Source of the DNA: Pleurocapsa sp. PCC 7319
GTDB taxonomy: Bacteria; Cyanobacteriota; Cyanobacteriia; Cyanobacteriales; Xenococcaceae
Reading direction: 5' to 3'
Length of the DNA: 64,000 nt
Assembly (NCBI RefSeq): GCF_000332195.1
Contig: NZ_KB235922.1
Span: 3,135,322-3,199,321 of the forward strand
Positions 55,324-64,000 of the stretch are shown one piece after another. The notes beneath the pieces were generated by a model, which was given only the letters and a program-made list of their open reading frames with translations, did not search any database and was not told the DNA's origin. Position 1 is the stretch's first letter; each line of letters begins with the position of its first letter. The position numbers and the translations under genes were made by a program.

Positions 55324-56499
55324 ATGATTAATACTACTCGACGATTTGGAAAGTCACTTGAGCACGAAAGACTGATTTCAGTTACGAGATCGGAGCCTAT
55401 TAAACACCGGATATTGCATCTGACCAATGGAGAGCACTATGCAGGCATTGAAAAAATTCTAGACTTGCTAGCACAGTTTTTACCTAATTGCGGATTTGAG
55501 GTCTGTTTTGCCTGTCTTAAGCCAGATCGGTTTCCAATGATTAGACAAGCTCAACAAGCACCATTGTATAAATTACCTATGCAGAATAAGTGGGATTTGC
55601 GACCAGCTAAGGCTCTGGCAAAATTGACTCGCCGTCATGGCTATAGCCTGATCAATACTCATACTGCTCGCTCGGCATTGATTGGAAGAATTGCATCCCT
55701 TTGGGCTGGTGTGCCAATGGTTCATCATTTTCACAGCCCCGCTACAGTTGATACACCCAATCAATTGCAGAATCAGGTTAATGTACTAGTAGAACGATGC
55801 TGTCTCATAGGAGTGACTGAAGCGATCACAGTCTCTGAAGACCTAAGAGATTATGCTCATTGGCTCGGTGTTCCTCGAAGTCGAATCTCAGTTGTCCTTA
55901 ATGGGGTACCGATACAAGATCGATTAATCGAACGCAGGGTACCTCAATCAACGTGGACTTTAGGAACCGTAGCACTTTTTCGACCACGAAAGGGAGTAGA
56001 AGTACTGCTAGATGCAATTGCTTTGCTCAAGCAGAAAGGTTTTTCCCTTAAACTGAGAGCCGTAGGTAATTTTGAAACATCAGATTACGAAGCAGAAGTC
56101 AAAGCTCGCGTTGTATCTCTTGGTCTAGAAGATGATATCGACTGGCGTGGATTCCAAAAAGATGTTAACGCAGAACTTTGCCAGATGGACTTGTTTGTGC
56201 TTCCTAGCTTATTTGGGGAAGGTATGCCGATGGTTATTCTTGAATCTATGGCTCTAGGTTTGCCAGTCATCGCGACGCAAATTGAAGGTATTTCCGAGGT
56301 GATCTGCGATGGTGTAAACGGACTAATTACCGAACCAGGTAATCCAGATAGCTTAGCGATCAAAATAGCGCAAGTGATTTCTGGCGAAGTAGATTGGTAT
56401 ACAATGCGCAGCAACGCTCGCCAACGTCAGTTCGACTGCTTCTCCGCTCGAAGAATGGCTGAAGAAGTGGCAGAAGTTTACAGGAAAGTGCTGATTTAG
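55324..56499 (+). CDS. Glycosyltransferase family 4 protein
   Basis: 391 residues of GT-B fold. The N-domain reads RILHLTNGEHYAGIEKILDLL, with LINTHTARSALIGRIASLWA. The C-domain carries the nucleotide-sugar motifs VALFRPRKGVEVLLDAI and the acidic EGMPMVILESMALGLPVIAT with the E-x7-E pattern of retaining GT4 enzymes. It should transfer a hexose from a nucleotide sugar onto a lipid carrier or polysaccharide. The next gene, 93 bases later, is a TagA/WecG-type transferase on the same strand, so the two may build one glycan. Confidence 0.9.
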   Translation: MINTTRRFGKSLEHERLISVTRSEPIKHRILHLTNGEHYAGIEKILDLLAQFLPNCGFEVCFACLKPDRFPMIRQAQQAPLYKLPMQNKWDLRPAKALAKLTRRHGYSLINTHTARSALIGRIASLWAGVPMVHHFHSPATVDTPNQLQNQVNVLVERCCLIGVTEAITVSEDLRDYAHWLGVPRSRISVVLNGVPIQDRLIERRVPQSTWTLGTVALFRPRKGVEVLLDAIALLKQKGFSLKLRAVGNFETSDYEAEVKARVVSLGLEDDIDWRGFQKDVNAELCQMDLFVLPSLFGEGMPMVILESMALGLPVIATQIEGISEVICDGVNGLITEPGNPDSLAIKIAQVISGEVDWYTMRSNARQRQFDCFSARRMAEEVAEVYRKVLI

Positions 56500-56592
56500 G
56501 TGATTTAGAAGCGTCGCTTAAACAATGGATGACTAAAATCCTAATTCTGCACTTGTCTAACATTACGTAATTGTGCAATGTCACTACATTAA

Positions 56593-57426
56593 ATGTGTAT
56601 TAACTTCAGCCCAATGATATTCACACTTTTATTCGGCGATAACCAACATATCCTGACTTCGTCACAAATTAGGATTCTCGGCATAAGCATCCACAATCTA
56701 AGCATAGATGAGGCTGTCGATATCATTCGCCAACGATTGGACAAGAGGATAACAACCAACATTTGTTTCGTAAATGCCAATTGTTGCAATGTAGCGAGGC
56801 GTGACCTTAACTACCGAAATATCCTCAACGATGCCGAAATCGTTCTTCCTGACGGTATTGGCTTGCAATTCGCTGGTCAGCTCCTGAATTCGTCCAAAAT
56901 CTTCAACTCGAATGGCACAGATCTGTTTCCGCATCTTTGCGCAGCAATTAATGGTACAGGCAAACGTCTTTATTTACTGGGTGGACACATTGGGGTTGCG
57001 GAGCAGGTAAAGCAGTGGCTCGAAATTAACTTTCCCAAAGTGAAAGTCTGCGGTTTCCATCACGGTTACTTTTCCTTGACAGAAAATGCGAGAGTTATAG
57101 CTGCTATTCGTGAGGCTAAACCCGATCTTCTGATAGTAGCGATGGGCGTACCATATCAAGAAAAGTGGTTAGCTACCTACGGTACGACTACAGGTGCTAG
57201 CGTCTTGATGGGGGTGGGCGGTCTGTTTGACTTTTACTCTGAACGAATTCCTCGTGCACCCTATTGGATGAGACAAAGAGGTATGGAGTGGCTATATCGA
57301 TTGCTACAAGAGCCAAGACGTCTTTGGCGGCGATACCTCATCGGTAATCTCTCGTTCCTGTTTAGAGTATTATGGACTGTAATAATTTCTTCTAAGTTTT
57401 TCAAACAACCAGAGAGCAACAGTTAA
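56593..57426 (+). CDS. WecG/TagA/CpsF-family glycosyltransferase
   Basis: 277 residues. The family adds N-acetylmannosamine or a similar sugar to undecaprenyl-linked N-acetylglucosamine during surface polymer synthesis. Diagnostic strings are RILGISIHNLSIDEAVDII, CFVNANCCNVARRDL, VLPDGIGLQFAG with the catalytic Asp, and LLIVAMGVPYQEKWL in place of the usual G.PKQE. It ends with a basic amphipathic helix (RLLQEPRRLWRRYLIGN), the membrane-binding appendage of this family. Its stop is one base from the stop of the convergent polyketide synthase gene. Confidence 0.9.
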   Translation: MCINFSPMIFTLLFGDNQHILTSSQIRILGISIHNLSIDEAVDIIRQRLDKRITTNICFVNANCCNVARRDLNYRNILNDAEIVLPDGIGLQFAGQLLNSSKIFNSNGTDLFPHLCAAINGTGKRLYLLGGHIGVAEQVKQWLEINFPKVKVCGFHHGYFSLTENARVIAAIREAKPDLLIVAMGVPYQEKWLATYGTTTGASVLMGVGGLFDFYSERIPRAPYWMRQRGMEWLYRLLQEPRRLWRRYLIGNLSFLFRVLWTVIISSKFFKQPESNS

Positions 57427-57427
57427 A

Positions 57428-60400
57428 TTAGTTTCTATTTAGTTGTTTAAGTTCTTCTAGCAATAAAGCTTCAGCTTTAGCTTCTGATAACTGTTCTATT
57501 TGAGTAAATTCCTTCTCTGTTTTAGAGGGAAAGGCGATCTCGTCATTTGATATAGACAAGATGTGAGCAACATGATTAGCGATCGCCTGTATGTTTGGAT
57601 AATCAAATAGTGCTGTTGCCGACAGTTTAATGTCTAGACTGGTTTGAAGTTTATTACGTAGTTCAACCGAACTTAGAGAATCTAGACCAAGTTCAGAGAA
57701 TCCCTGAGTAGTATCGATCTCTCTTATCCCTAATATTTGGGCTAATTCTTGTTTAATAAGCTGAATTAATAAAGATTGGCGATTGTGTGGCTCGCTGTTG
57801 GCGATTAGTTGTTGCCAGGTAATTATCTTTTCTGATGGAGATAAATTAAAGTTGGAATTAGCTGTAGGAGAAACCAAATCTGTATAAAAAGGTTTAGCCT
57901 GGTTCTGTTTCGACCATTGCATCCAATTAATGGGAATTACGCCAATTTGCGCTATGGAGTTTGATAATAATTGCTCAAAAATTTTTAGTCCTTCCTCTAA
58001 GGGAATTGTGCCAATCCCTTGTTGTTGCCAACCTTGATTTACTTGGTTATTAGCTGCCATCCCTATATTTTGCCAGCCTCCCCAGTTAATTGCGATCGCC
58101 GGTAAGCCTTGAGCTTGACGAGCATGGGCTAAATTATCTAAAAAATTATTGGCAGCACAGTAGTTTGCCTGTCCCGCAGCACCGATTAAGGAGCTGGCAG
58201 AAGAAAACAAAACAAAACAATCTAGATCATATTTTTGGGTTAATTTATGGAGATTCCAGGCTCCTTGCACTTTAGGTTGTAGTACCTGTTTAAATCTTTG
58301 CCAATTTTGCTGAAGCAATACCCCATCATCTAAAACTCCCGCAGCGTGAATCACCCCTCGCAGTGGTGGTAAAGTTGATTCAATTTGAGTCAATGCTTGA
58401 TTTAACTGTTGTTCATCGGCGACATCACCATAAATAATTTGCACCTTACAGAGTTGCTGTAATTGCTCTAACTGACTACGAAGATGAGGCTTAACCTCGT
58501 TGCGTCCCATCAACACTAAATGTTTGATTCCCTTAGTTACTAGCCAATGAGCGACTTGTAAGCCTAATGCACCCAAGCCCCCAGTAATGAGATAAGTATC
58601 ACGGTAAGCTGATGAAAAATCATTTTTTCTGTCTTGAGTGACAATAATTTTGCCTTGGTGTTTTGCTTGCTGCATATAGCGGAAGGCATCAACCACTTGT
58701 TCCGATTTAAATGTTTTATGGGGTAAGGGTTGCAGTTTACCTGATTTAAATTGGGCTAAAAGCTGACTTAGCATCTGTCGAATGAGAGCAGGTTGAGTCT
58801 GAGTCACTTGCCAAAGATCGACAACGAAGTAAGAGAGGGTGGGATTAAATTCCTTAACCTGAGTATCTTGCCAAATACCTTGTTTGCCAATCTCAATAAA
58901 TCTTCCGTTATCTTTTAATAGTCTTAAACTCTGGAGAATAAATTTACCTGATAAAGAATTCAACACAACATCAATCTTGCTATTCCCAATTTGAGTGGCA
59001 AAATCTAGGGTGCGAGAATTCATAATGTGTTTTACCCCTAGAGATTTGAGTAGATCCCATTTTGGTGGGGAAGCTGTGGCATATACTTCTGCCCCCAGCT
59101 GATGGGCGATCGCAATTGCTGCCATACCCACTCCTCCTGCTGCGGCGTGAATTAGAACTTTTTCTCCAGGCTGAAGTTGGGCTAGATGAATCAGGGTATA
59201 GTATGCCGTGAGGAAAGTTACCGGGATAGTAGCTGCTGCTTTACTGGTGAGGTTATCTGGTTGATGGATAGCGAGTAAGGAACTAACAGTGAGATAGTTA
59301 CTAAAACTATGAGGAGAGATCGCCATAACGCGATCGCCAATCTGAAAATTAGAGACATTTTGCCCCACTGCTATAACTTTTCCCGCACACTCTAAACCTA
59401 AAAACTGGCTCTCCCCTGGATATAACCCCAATGCCACCATGACATCACGGAAGTTTAGCCCAGATGCTTCTACTTCAATGGCAATTTCGTTATCTTGCGG
59501 TTGAGGGCGAGATATGGTGTGCCACTGAAGACTATCAAGATTACCAGGGTTAGTGATTTGAAGCTGTTGCGATGTTGATTGATTATCTAGGGAAAATCGT
59601 TTTAATCGAGGAACATATCTTTGATTATTGCGCCAAGCGATTTGATTCTCTTTATCTACTGAACATAATTCCTGAAAAATTAATTCAGCTTCATTTTTTG
59701 TTGTTTCAGATTCAAGATCGATCAAGACAGGATTAAATTCTGGATGCTCTAGAGCGATCGCTTTGACCATGCCCCATAGACAAGATTGAGCCAATTCTGA
59801 TGCTGTAGGTTGGAAATTTTCGATCACAGGTTGAGCATTACGAGTGACAAACCAAAGTTGGGGATTTTGATTCTGTTTAATTAAAGTCTGAATTAGATTG
59901 AGACTATAGCGGCAGGTTTCAGTTGCAGTGTCTAAATCGGACAAGTTTTTGATTTTTTTCTGATCTGAACTCCAGAGATAGATAATTCCAGTTAACTGTT
60001 GATCAATTTGTGAAATTGTTTCTTTAATCGAAGAGAAAGAAGTGATTAAACTGCATTGCTGCTTTTGAGATTGCAGTAAATCAACTATATTTCGGCTTAA
60101 ATTATTATCATCGCCCAAAATCAACCAATGTCCTTGATTATTGAATTTTTGATCGGCAAATTGCTGTTCATGGGCGAACAACCGTTCGTCAGTAAATATC
60201 TGCCATTCAGGTTTGTATAGCCAATTGTGCCAATTTAGTTGTAAATTAGCCTGTTGCGATTTTAATCCTACGATATGACAAATTAAATTACCGCAATCGC
60301 TATAAAGCCATAAGTCGGCTGTAATGATTTGGTCATGATCAGTATCTCTGAGTATGACATGACTCCATAGTTTTGAGTCGGGAAGACTGTATAAATTGAA

Positions 60401-63400
60401 TTGATCTAAACCGACAGGTAAATAGGTATTTGTCTGTAACTCTGGTGGCAAAGCAGCGAATAATACTTGGCAACAACCATCAAGTAGTGCAGGAGTGAAT
60501 TTATATTGATGATCTACATTACTGGTTATTTTAACTCTGCCTAAAGCTGCCCCTGGTTTGCCCCAAAGTTGTTTGATTACCTGAAAATTGGCACCGTAAT
60601 TAATTCCCCTTTGTTGGCATTTTTGATAGTAGGTGGAGATATCTAGTGGATTGTTGGCAAACTGCTGTTGTAATTGCTGCAAGTTAATAGAATCGCTGTA
60701 TGGTTCACAGGATAATATTTGTCCCTCGCTATGCAAGCTCCATTCATCCCTATTCTGGCTGTATATTTGCCAAGTTGCACTGTCAGTTTTAGGAGTTAAA
60801 ATCAACTGTACTGTTACAGGAGTATCGGATAACCAAAGCGGTTTTTGAATGGTTACGTCTGTTAAAGTTAGGGGCGTAGTAAATTTTGTTCCCCCCGCAG
60901 CTAATGCCATTTCTAGATAGGCAGCACCAGGGAAAACTGGATTGTTATTTAAACAATGATCTTGTAAAAAATCAGGATTTTTGGCGCTTATTTGAGACTG
61001 GAATAATGTTTGTTTTAAAGGAGATGAAATTTTTTGCCCCAGTAAGGGATGAGTAGATTTAATTTGAGGTCTAATGGAATTGGGTTTAGGGAGATCGAAC
61101 CAGTATCGTTTTCTCTGAAAAGGATAAGTAGGTAGAGAAACTCGGTGAGCATTTTCAGCGTTAACTCCTTGCCAGTTGATATCTACTCCCCGTAAATATA
61201 GTTGAGCCAGACTAGAAAGTATCTGGTGTTGTTCTTCTTGCTTGGGATTGAGACTAGAAACAAAAAGCGATCGCTCGTCTGCAACGAGACTTTTGGCGAT
61301 CGCTGTTAAGGTAGGTTTCGCCCCAATTTCCAGCCAGATATTAACTCGTTGTGCTGCCAAACTCTCAATACTCTGAGCAAATTGTACTGGTTGCAGAATA
61401 TGGTCTACCCAGTAATCGGCACAGGCAATATTTTCTCTGGCTATTTCTCCTGTGACATTGGAAACTAGAGAGAATTGAGGTACCGAATAATCAATCGATT
61501 TAGCTACTTGCCGAAACTCCTCAATAATTGGCTGCATTAAGGAAGAATGGAAAGCGTGAGAGACTTGGAGATATTTGGTTTCAATGTCTGCGGTTTCTAA
61601 TAGCGTAGCAATATTATCTATCTCTGTTTTTAAGCCAGAAACGACTAAATGAGTACCATTATTAGCAGCTAGAGCTAGTTGATTATTGTTTAAGGTATTT
61701 AAATTAATTACTGATTCTAATTGATTTTGATCAACAAATACTGCCAGCATTGCCCCATTTTCAGGCAAACTTTGAATTAATCTACCCCTAGCGGCGACTA
61801 ACTTCAAACCGTCTTCTAAATTGAAAACCCCTGCCAAACAAGCAGCAACATATTCCCCAATACTATGCCCCATGACAACATCAGGTTTAATTCCCCAAGA
61901 TAGCCAGAGTTGAGCTAATGCATATTCAATAGAGAATAATACAGGTTGGGCGTAGATAGTTTGGTTGAGAGAAGATGAACTTTCCTGATCAAGAATTTCT
62001 AATAGAGATTGCTCTAAATACTTTTCTAAAATTTCAGCACAGCGATCTATTGCTTGTTTAAATACAGGTTGGGTTTGATAGAGTTGCCTTCCCATACCTT
62101 GGTATTGCGAACCCTGCCCAGTAAATAGCCAAGCTATCTTATTTTGCTCAGTTTGATTTATTTGTCTGAAGTTATGGTCTGAAATTTGAGCATCTAACTG
62201 TTGTTGTAACTGCTGCCTATCTATACAAACAATTGCCAGTCGATGTTCAAAGTGAACACGCCCTGTATTGGCAGTGAAACAAATATCGTTTAGCTGAATT
62301 TCGGTATGTTTAGTTAAATACTCTTGATACCTTGTAATTAAAACTTTTAGGGCAGCCTCAGTTTTAGCAGATAAGGTTAACAATTGCGCTGAAAAAGAAG
62401 ATTTTAACTCCTGTTGTCTAACTTCTGCCTGCTGCCTTCTACCTTCTAGAATCACATGAGCATTGGTACCACCAATACCTAAGGAGTTTACTCCTGCCCG
62501 AAGAGGTAATTTATCTGATTGCCAAGATTGAAGTTTAGTATTGACGTAAAAAGGAGTTTGCTGGAAGTTAATCTGAGGATTAGCTTGTCGATAATGCAAA
62601 CTGGCAGGTATTTTTTGATGATAAACCGATAGGGCAGTTTTAATTAGACCTACAATACCCGATGCTATTTGTAAATGTCCCACATTAGTTTTAACTGAAC
62701 CGAGCGCGCAATTGTCCTGTTTATCTGTCAGGTTGAACGCTTGGGTTAAAGCTGCAATTTCAATCGGGTCGCCCAGTTTAGTTCCCGTACCATGAGCTTC
62801 TACGTAACTAATCGTTTCTGGATTTACATCAGCTACTGCTAGAGCTTCAGCGATCGCCCTGGCTTGACCATCTACATTGGGAGCCAGGTAGCCCACTTTG
62901 CTGCCACCATCGTTATTAACTGCTGAACCTTTAATGACCGCATATATGCGATCGCCATCGTCTACTGCCCGTTCTAAATCTTTGAGTACTACTATCCCTG
63001 CTCCACTACCAAAAATTGTTCCTGTAGCATCTGCATCAAAAGCCCGACAATGACCATCCGCAGCTAAAATCATTCCTTCCTGATACAAATAACCCATCTT
63101 TTGCGGTGTATGAACCGAGACTCCGCCCGCCAAAGCCAAATCGCATTCGCCATTGAGTATGCTTTGACAAGCTAAATGCACTGCTACTAGGGAGGTGGAA
63201 CAAGCTGTTTGTACATTTACGCTAGATCCAGTGAGGTTTAATTTATAGGAAACCCTAGTAGTCAAATAGTCTTTATCGTTAGCTACCGTAGCTTGAAAGC
63301 CTCCCATTGAGCTGAGGTTGACTACCTGTAAGGAGTCTTGCTCATCTAGTAAATAACGATTGGGATAAACATGATTGAGAAGATAAGTATTAATTGCTGC

Positions 63401-64000
63401 ACCACCATAGAGGGAGATTTGCCCCTGGTAATTTAAAGGGTTATACCCCGCATCTTCTAAACTTTCCCAAGCACATTCTAAAAATAAACGTTGTTGCGGA
63501 TCGAGTAATCGAGCTTCTTTAGGACTATAACCCCAAAATTCGGCATCAAAATCTTTTATTCGGTCTAAAATCGGGCTGGCATTAACGTAGTTGGGATGAT
63601 CAATTAAGCTTGGTTCAACTCCCGCAGCAGATAATTCTTGTTTATTAAAGAAAGAAATTGACTCAACGCCATTACTAAGATTTGACCAAAACTGCTCTAA
63701 ATTTTCTGCACCAGGAAAGCGACAAGACATTCCCACTATTGCCACTGCGCGATCGCCAATTTGCTTTCGTCGTAACTCTCCTCGCTCTCTACCCTGTTGT
63801 ACTGCCAAGGATTGTTGATTGCTATTAAGATAAGTAGCCAGTGCTTTAATCGTCGGATATTGAAATAAATCTGTAACTGATACCTGAGTTGCTAACTTGG
63901 TAGCAATTTCGTTCAGTATCTGCATTAAGAGCAGGGAATTGCCACCCAGTTCAAATAAATTATCTTCAATACTTACTATTTCTATATTCAGTGTCTGCTG
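57428..64000 (-). CDS. Type I polyketide synthase, fully reducing module, N-terminus beyond window
   Basis: The minus strand is open from 57428 to the window edge (about 2190 codons). The Met codon at 63925 is internal: the bases before it encode NLFELGGNSLLLMQ, a carrier-protein motif with the phosphopantetheine Ser. Residues here count from that Met. KS (about 55-490; active Cys in VQTACSTSLVAV, later VEAHGTGTKLGDP); AT (600-890; GHSIGEY, AFHSSL suggests malonyl-CoA); DH (955-1230; FLQDHCLNNNPVFPG, LLDGCCQV); structural KR part (1240-1455); ER (1465-1770; IHAAAGGVGMAAIAIAHQLG); KR (1775-1960; LITGGLGALG, HAAGVLDDG, B-type LDD); C-terminal ACP (about 2055-2140; LGLDSLSS). Each cycle adds a saturated C2 unit. 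No thioesterase is seen. Confidence 0.95.
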   Translation of the reverse strand, partial: QQTLNIEIVSIEDNLFELGGNSLLLMQILNEIATKLATQVSVTDLFQYPTIKALATYLNSNQQSLAVQQGRERGELRRKQIGDRAVAIVGMSCRFPGAENLEQFWSNLSNGVESISFFNKQELSAAGVEPSLIDHPNYVNASPILDRIKDFDAEFWGYSPKEARLLDPQQRLFLECAWESLEDAGYNPLNYQGQISLYGGAAINTYLLNHVYPNRYLLDEQDSLQVVNLSSMGGFQATVANDKDYLTTRVSYKLNLTGSSVNVQTACSTSLVAVHLACQSILNGECDLALAGGVSVHTPQKMGYLYQEGMILAADGHCRAFDADATGTIFGSGAGIVVLKDLERAVDDGDRIYAVIKGSAVNNDGGSKVGYLAPNVDGQARAIAEALAVADVNPETISYVEAHGTGTKLGDPIEIAALTQAFNLTDKQDNCALGSVKTNVGHLQIASGIVGLIKTALSVYHQKIPASLHYRQANPQINFQQTPFYVNTKLQSWQSDKLPLRAGVNSLGIGGTNAHVILEGRRQQAEVRQQELKSSFSAQLLTLSAKTEAALKVLITRYQEYLTKHTEIQLNDICFTANTGRVHFEHRLAIVCIDRQQLQQQLDAQISDHNFRQINQTEQNKIAWLFTGQGSQYQGMGRQLYQTQPVFKQAIDRCAEILEKYLEQSLLEILDQESSSSLNQTIYAQPVLFSIEYALAQLWLSWGIKPDVVMGHSIGEYVAACLAGVFNLEDGLKLVAARGRLIQSLPENGAMLAVFVDQNQLESVINLNTLNNNQLALAANNGTHLVVSGLKTEIDNIATLLETADIETKYLQVSHAFHSSLMQPIIEEFRQVAKSIDYSVPQFSLVSNVTGEIARENIACADYWVDHILQPVQFAQSIESLAAQRVNIWLEIGAKPTLTAIAKSLVADERSLFVSSLNPKQEEQHQILSSLAQLYLRGVDINWQGVNAENAHRVSLPTYPFQRKRYWFDLPKPNSIRPQIKSTHPLLGQKISSPLKQTLFQSQISAKNPDFLQDHCLNNNPVFPGAAYLEMALAAGGTKFTTPLTLTDVTIQKPLWLSDTPVTVQLILTPKTDSATWQIYSQNRDEWSLHSEGQILSCEPYSDSINLQQLQQQFANNPLDISTYYQKCQQRGINYGANFQVIKQLWGKPGAALGRVKITSNVDHQYKFTPALLDGCCQVLFAALPPELQTNTYLPVGLDQFNLYSLPDSKLWSHVILRDTDHDQIITADLWLYSDCGNLICHIVGLKSQQANLQLNWHNWLYKPEWQIFTDERLFAHEQQFADQKFNNQGHWLILGDDNNLSRNIVDLLQSQKQQCSLITSFSSIKETISQIDQQLTGIIYLWSSDQKKIKNLSDLDTATETCRYSLNLIQTLIKQNQNPQLWFVTRNAQPVIENFQPTASELAQSCLWGMVKAIALEHPEFNPVLIDLESETTKNEAELIFQELCSVDKENQIAWRNNQRYVPRLKRFSLDNQSTSQQLQITNPGNLDSLQWHTISRPQPQDNEIAIEVEASGLNFRDVMVALGLYPGESQFLGLECAGKVIAVGQNVSNFQIGDRVMAISPHSFSNYLTVSSLLAIHQPDNLTSKAAATIPVTFLTAYYTLIHLAQLQPGEKVLIHAAAGGVGMAAIAIAHQLGAEVYATASPPKWDLLKSLGVKHIMNSRTLDFATQIGNSKIDVVLNSLSGKFILQSLRLLKDNGRFIEIGKQGIWQDTQVKEFNPTLSYFVVDLWQVTQTQPALIRQMLSQLLAQFKSGKLQPLPHKTFKSEQVVDAFRYMQQAKHQGKIIVTQDRKNDFSSAYRDTYLITGGLGALGLQVAHWLVTKGIKHLVLMGRNEVKPHLRSQLEQLQQLCKVQIIYGDVADEQQLNQALTQIESTLPPLRGVIHAAGVLDDGVLLQQNWQRFKQVLQPKVQGAWNLHKLTQKYDLDCFVLFSSASSLIGAAGQANYCAANNFLDNLAHARQAQGLPAIAINWGGWQNIGMAANNQVNQGWQQQGIGTIPLEEGLKIFEQLLSNSIAQIGVIPINWMQWSKQNQAKPFYTDLVSPTANSNFNLSPSEKIITWQQLIANSEPHNRQSLLIQLIKQELAQILGIREIDTTQGFSELGLDSLSSVELRNKLQTSLDIKLSATALFDYPNIQAIANHVAHILSISNDEIAFPSKTEKEFTQIEQLSEAKAEALLLEELKQLNRN

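Noticed and set aside
63923-63925. Met codon as start of the polyketide synthase
   Set aside because: The sequence before it is open to the window edge and encodes a carrier-protein motif, so the Met is internal.

Overview
The window is chromosomal DNA of a cyanobacterium. It carries chlL and chlN, a heme oxygenase, the circadian output regulator RpaA, a Psb35-type photosystem II protein and several small proteins typical of cyanobacteria. GCGATCGC-type (HIP1) octamers are scattered through most genes, and the sequence is A+T-rich. Heptanucleotide tandem repeats and palindromic repeats are unusually dense. A large Pleurocapsales-like or filamentous genome would fit, but the exact lineage cannot be read from the window.

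Layout. 1-5169 (minus): a tight carbohydrate operon in the order SDR/glucose dehydrogenase, NnrE, glycogen debranching enzyme, GH63-like glycosidase; the last gene is cut by the left edge. 5382-8623 (minus): a Crp/Fnr regulator, an orphan gene behind a 17-bp perfect hairpin, and a membrane-anchored flavin/2Fe-2S reductase. 9534-13437: an OmpR-type regulator with a degenerate receiver, a GH13 alpha-glucosidase, a DUF1961 gene that looks horizontally acquired, and a CheY-like receiver. 14090-17834 (plus): an envelope-stress set of two DUF2382 proteins, a BON lipoprotein, a DUF421 membrane protein and a lipid hydroxylase. 17895-24169: a broken DUF389-like gene next to a MITE-like element, a GH38 alpha-mannosidase, a nucleosidase, an aldo/keto reductase and a VanZ protein. 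24183-25007: a TetR regulator and a 44-residue secreted peptide, both with matching operators. 25082-26429: cysE and cysH. 27023-29393: psb35 behind an HLR1 site, ho1 and rpaA. 29525-33982: a sugar kinase, a GHL10 hydrolase and tRNA-Val(GAC). 34110-42576: an NDP-sugar synthase, scpA, a Uma2 protein, an FtsX-type permease, an ABC-2 permease and GDP-mannose pyrophosphorylase. 42861-49391: an LCP-like protein, a lumenal pentapeptide protein, a sulfotransferase, a coiled-coil protein, chlN and chlL. 50014-57426: housekeeping genes (HI0933-type flavoprotein, NagB-like, glutathione peroxidase, LolD-type ATPase, exonuclease III) and two glycosyltransferases. 57428-64000 (minus): a fully reducing type I polyketide synthase module that runs off the right edge and begins with part of an upstream carrier domain.

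How the genes work together. The left 22 kb is rich in alpha-glucan and alpha-mannoside processing (GH63, debranching enzyme, GH13, GH38). The centre serves sulfur assimilation and light/iron-responsive photosynthetic functions. 34-43 kb supplies activated sugars and envelope parts. The right end is a secondary-metabolite or glycolipid locus.

The most unusual signals are repeat-related and regulatory. Palindromic repeats that normally sit between genes are found in frame inside enzyme genes (GH63, debranching enzyme, NnrE, DUF421 C-terminus). At least twelve heptanucleotide arrays are present, four of them lying on stop codons or supplying codons. Two matching TetR-type operators flank tetR and precede an unlisted secreted peptide. 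A perfect HLR1 match lies in front of psb35, and a long palindrome lies in front of ho1. No CRISPR array, intact insertion sequence, rRNA or phage region was seen.
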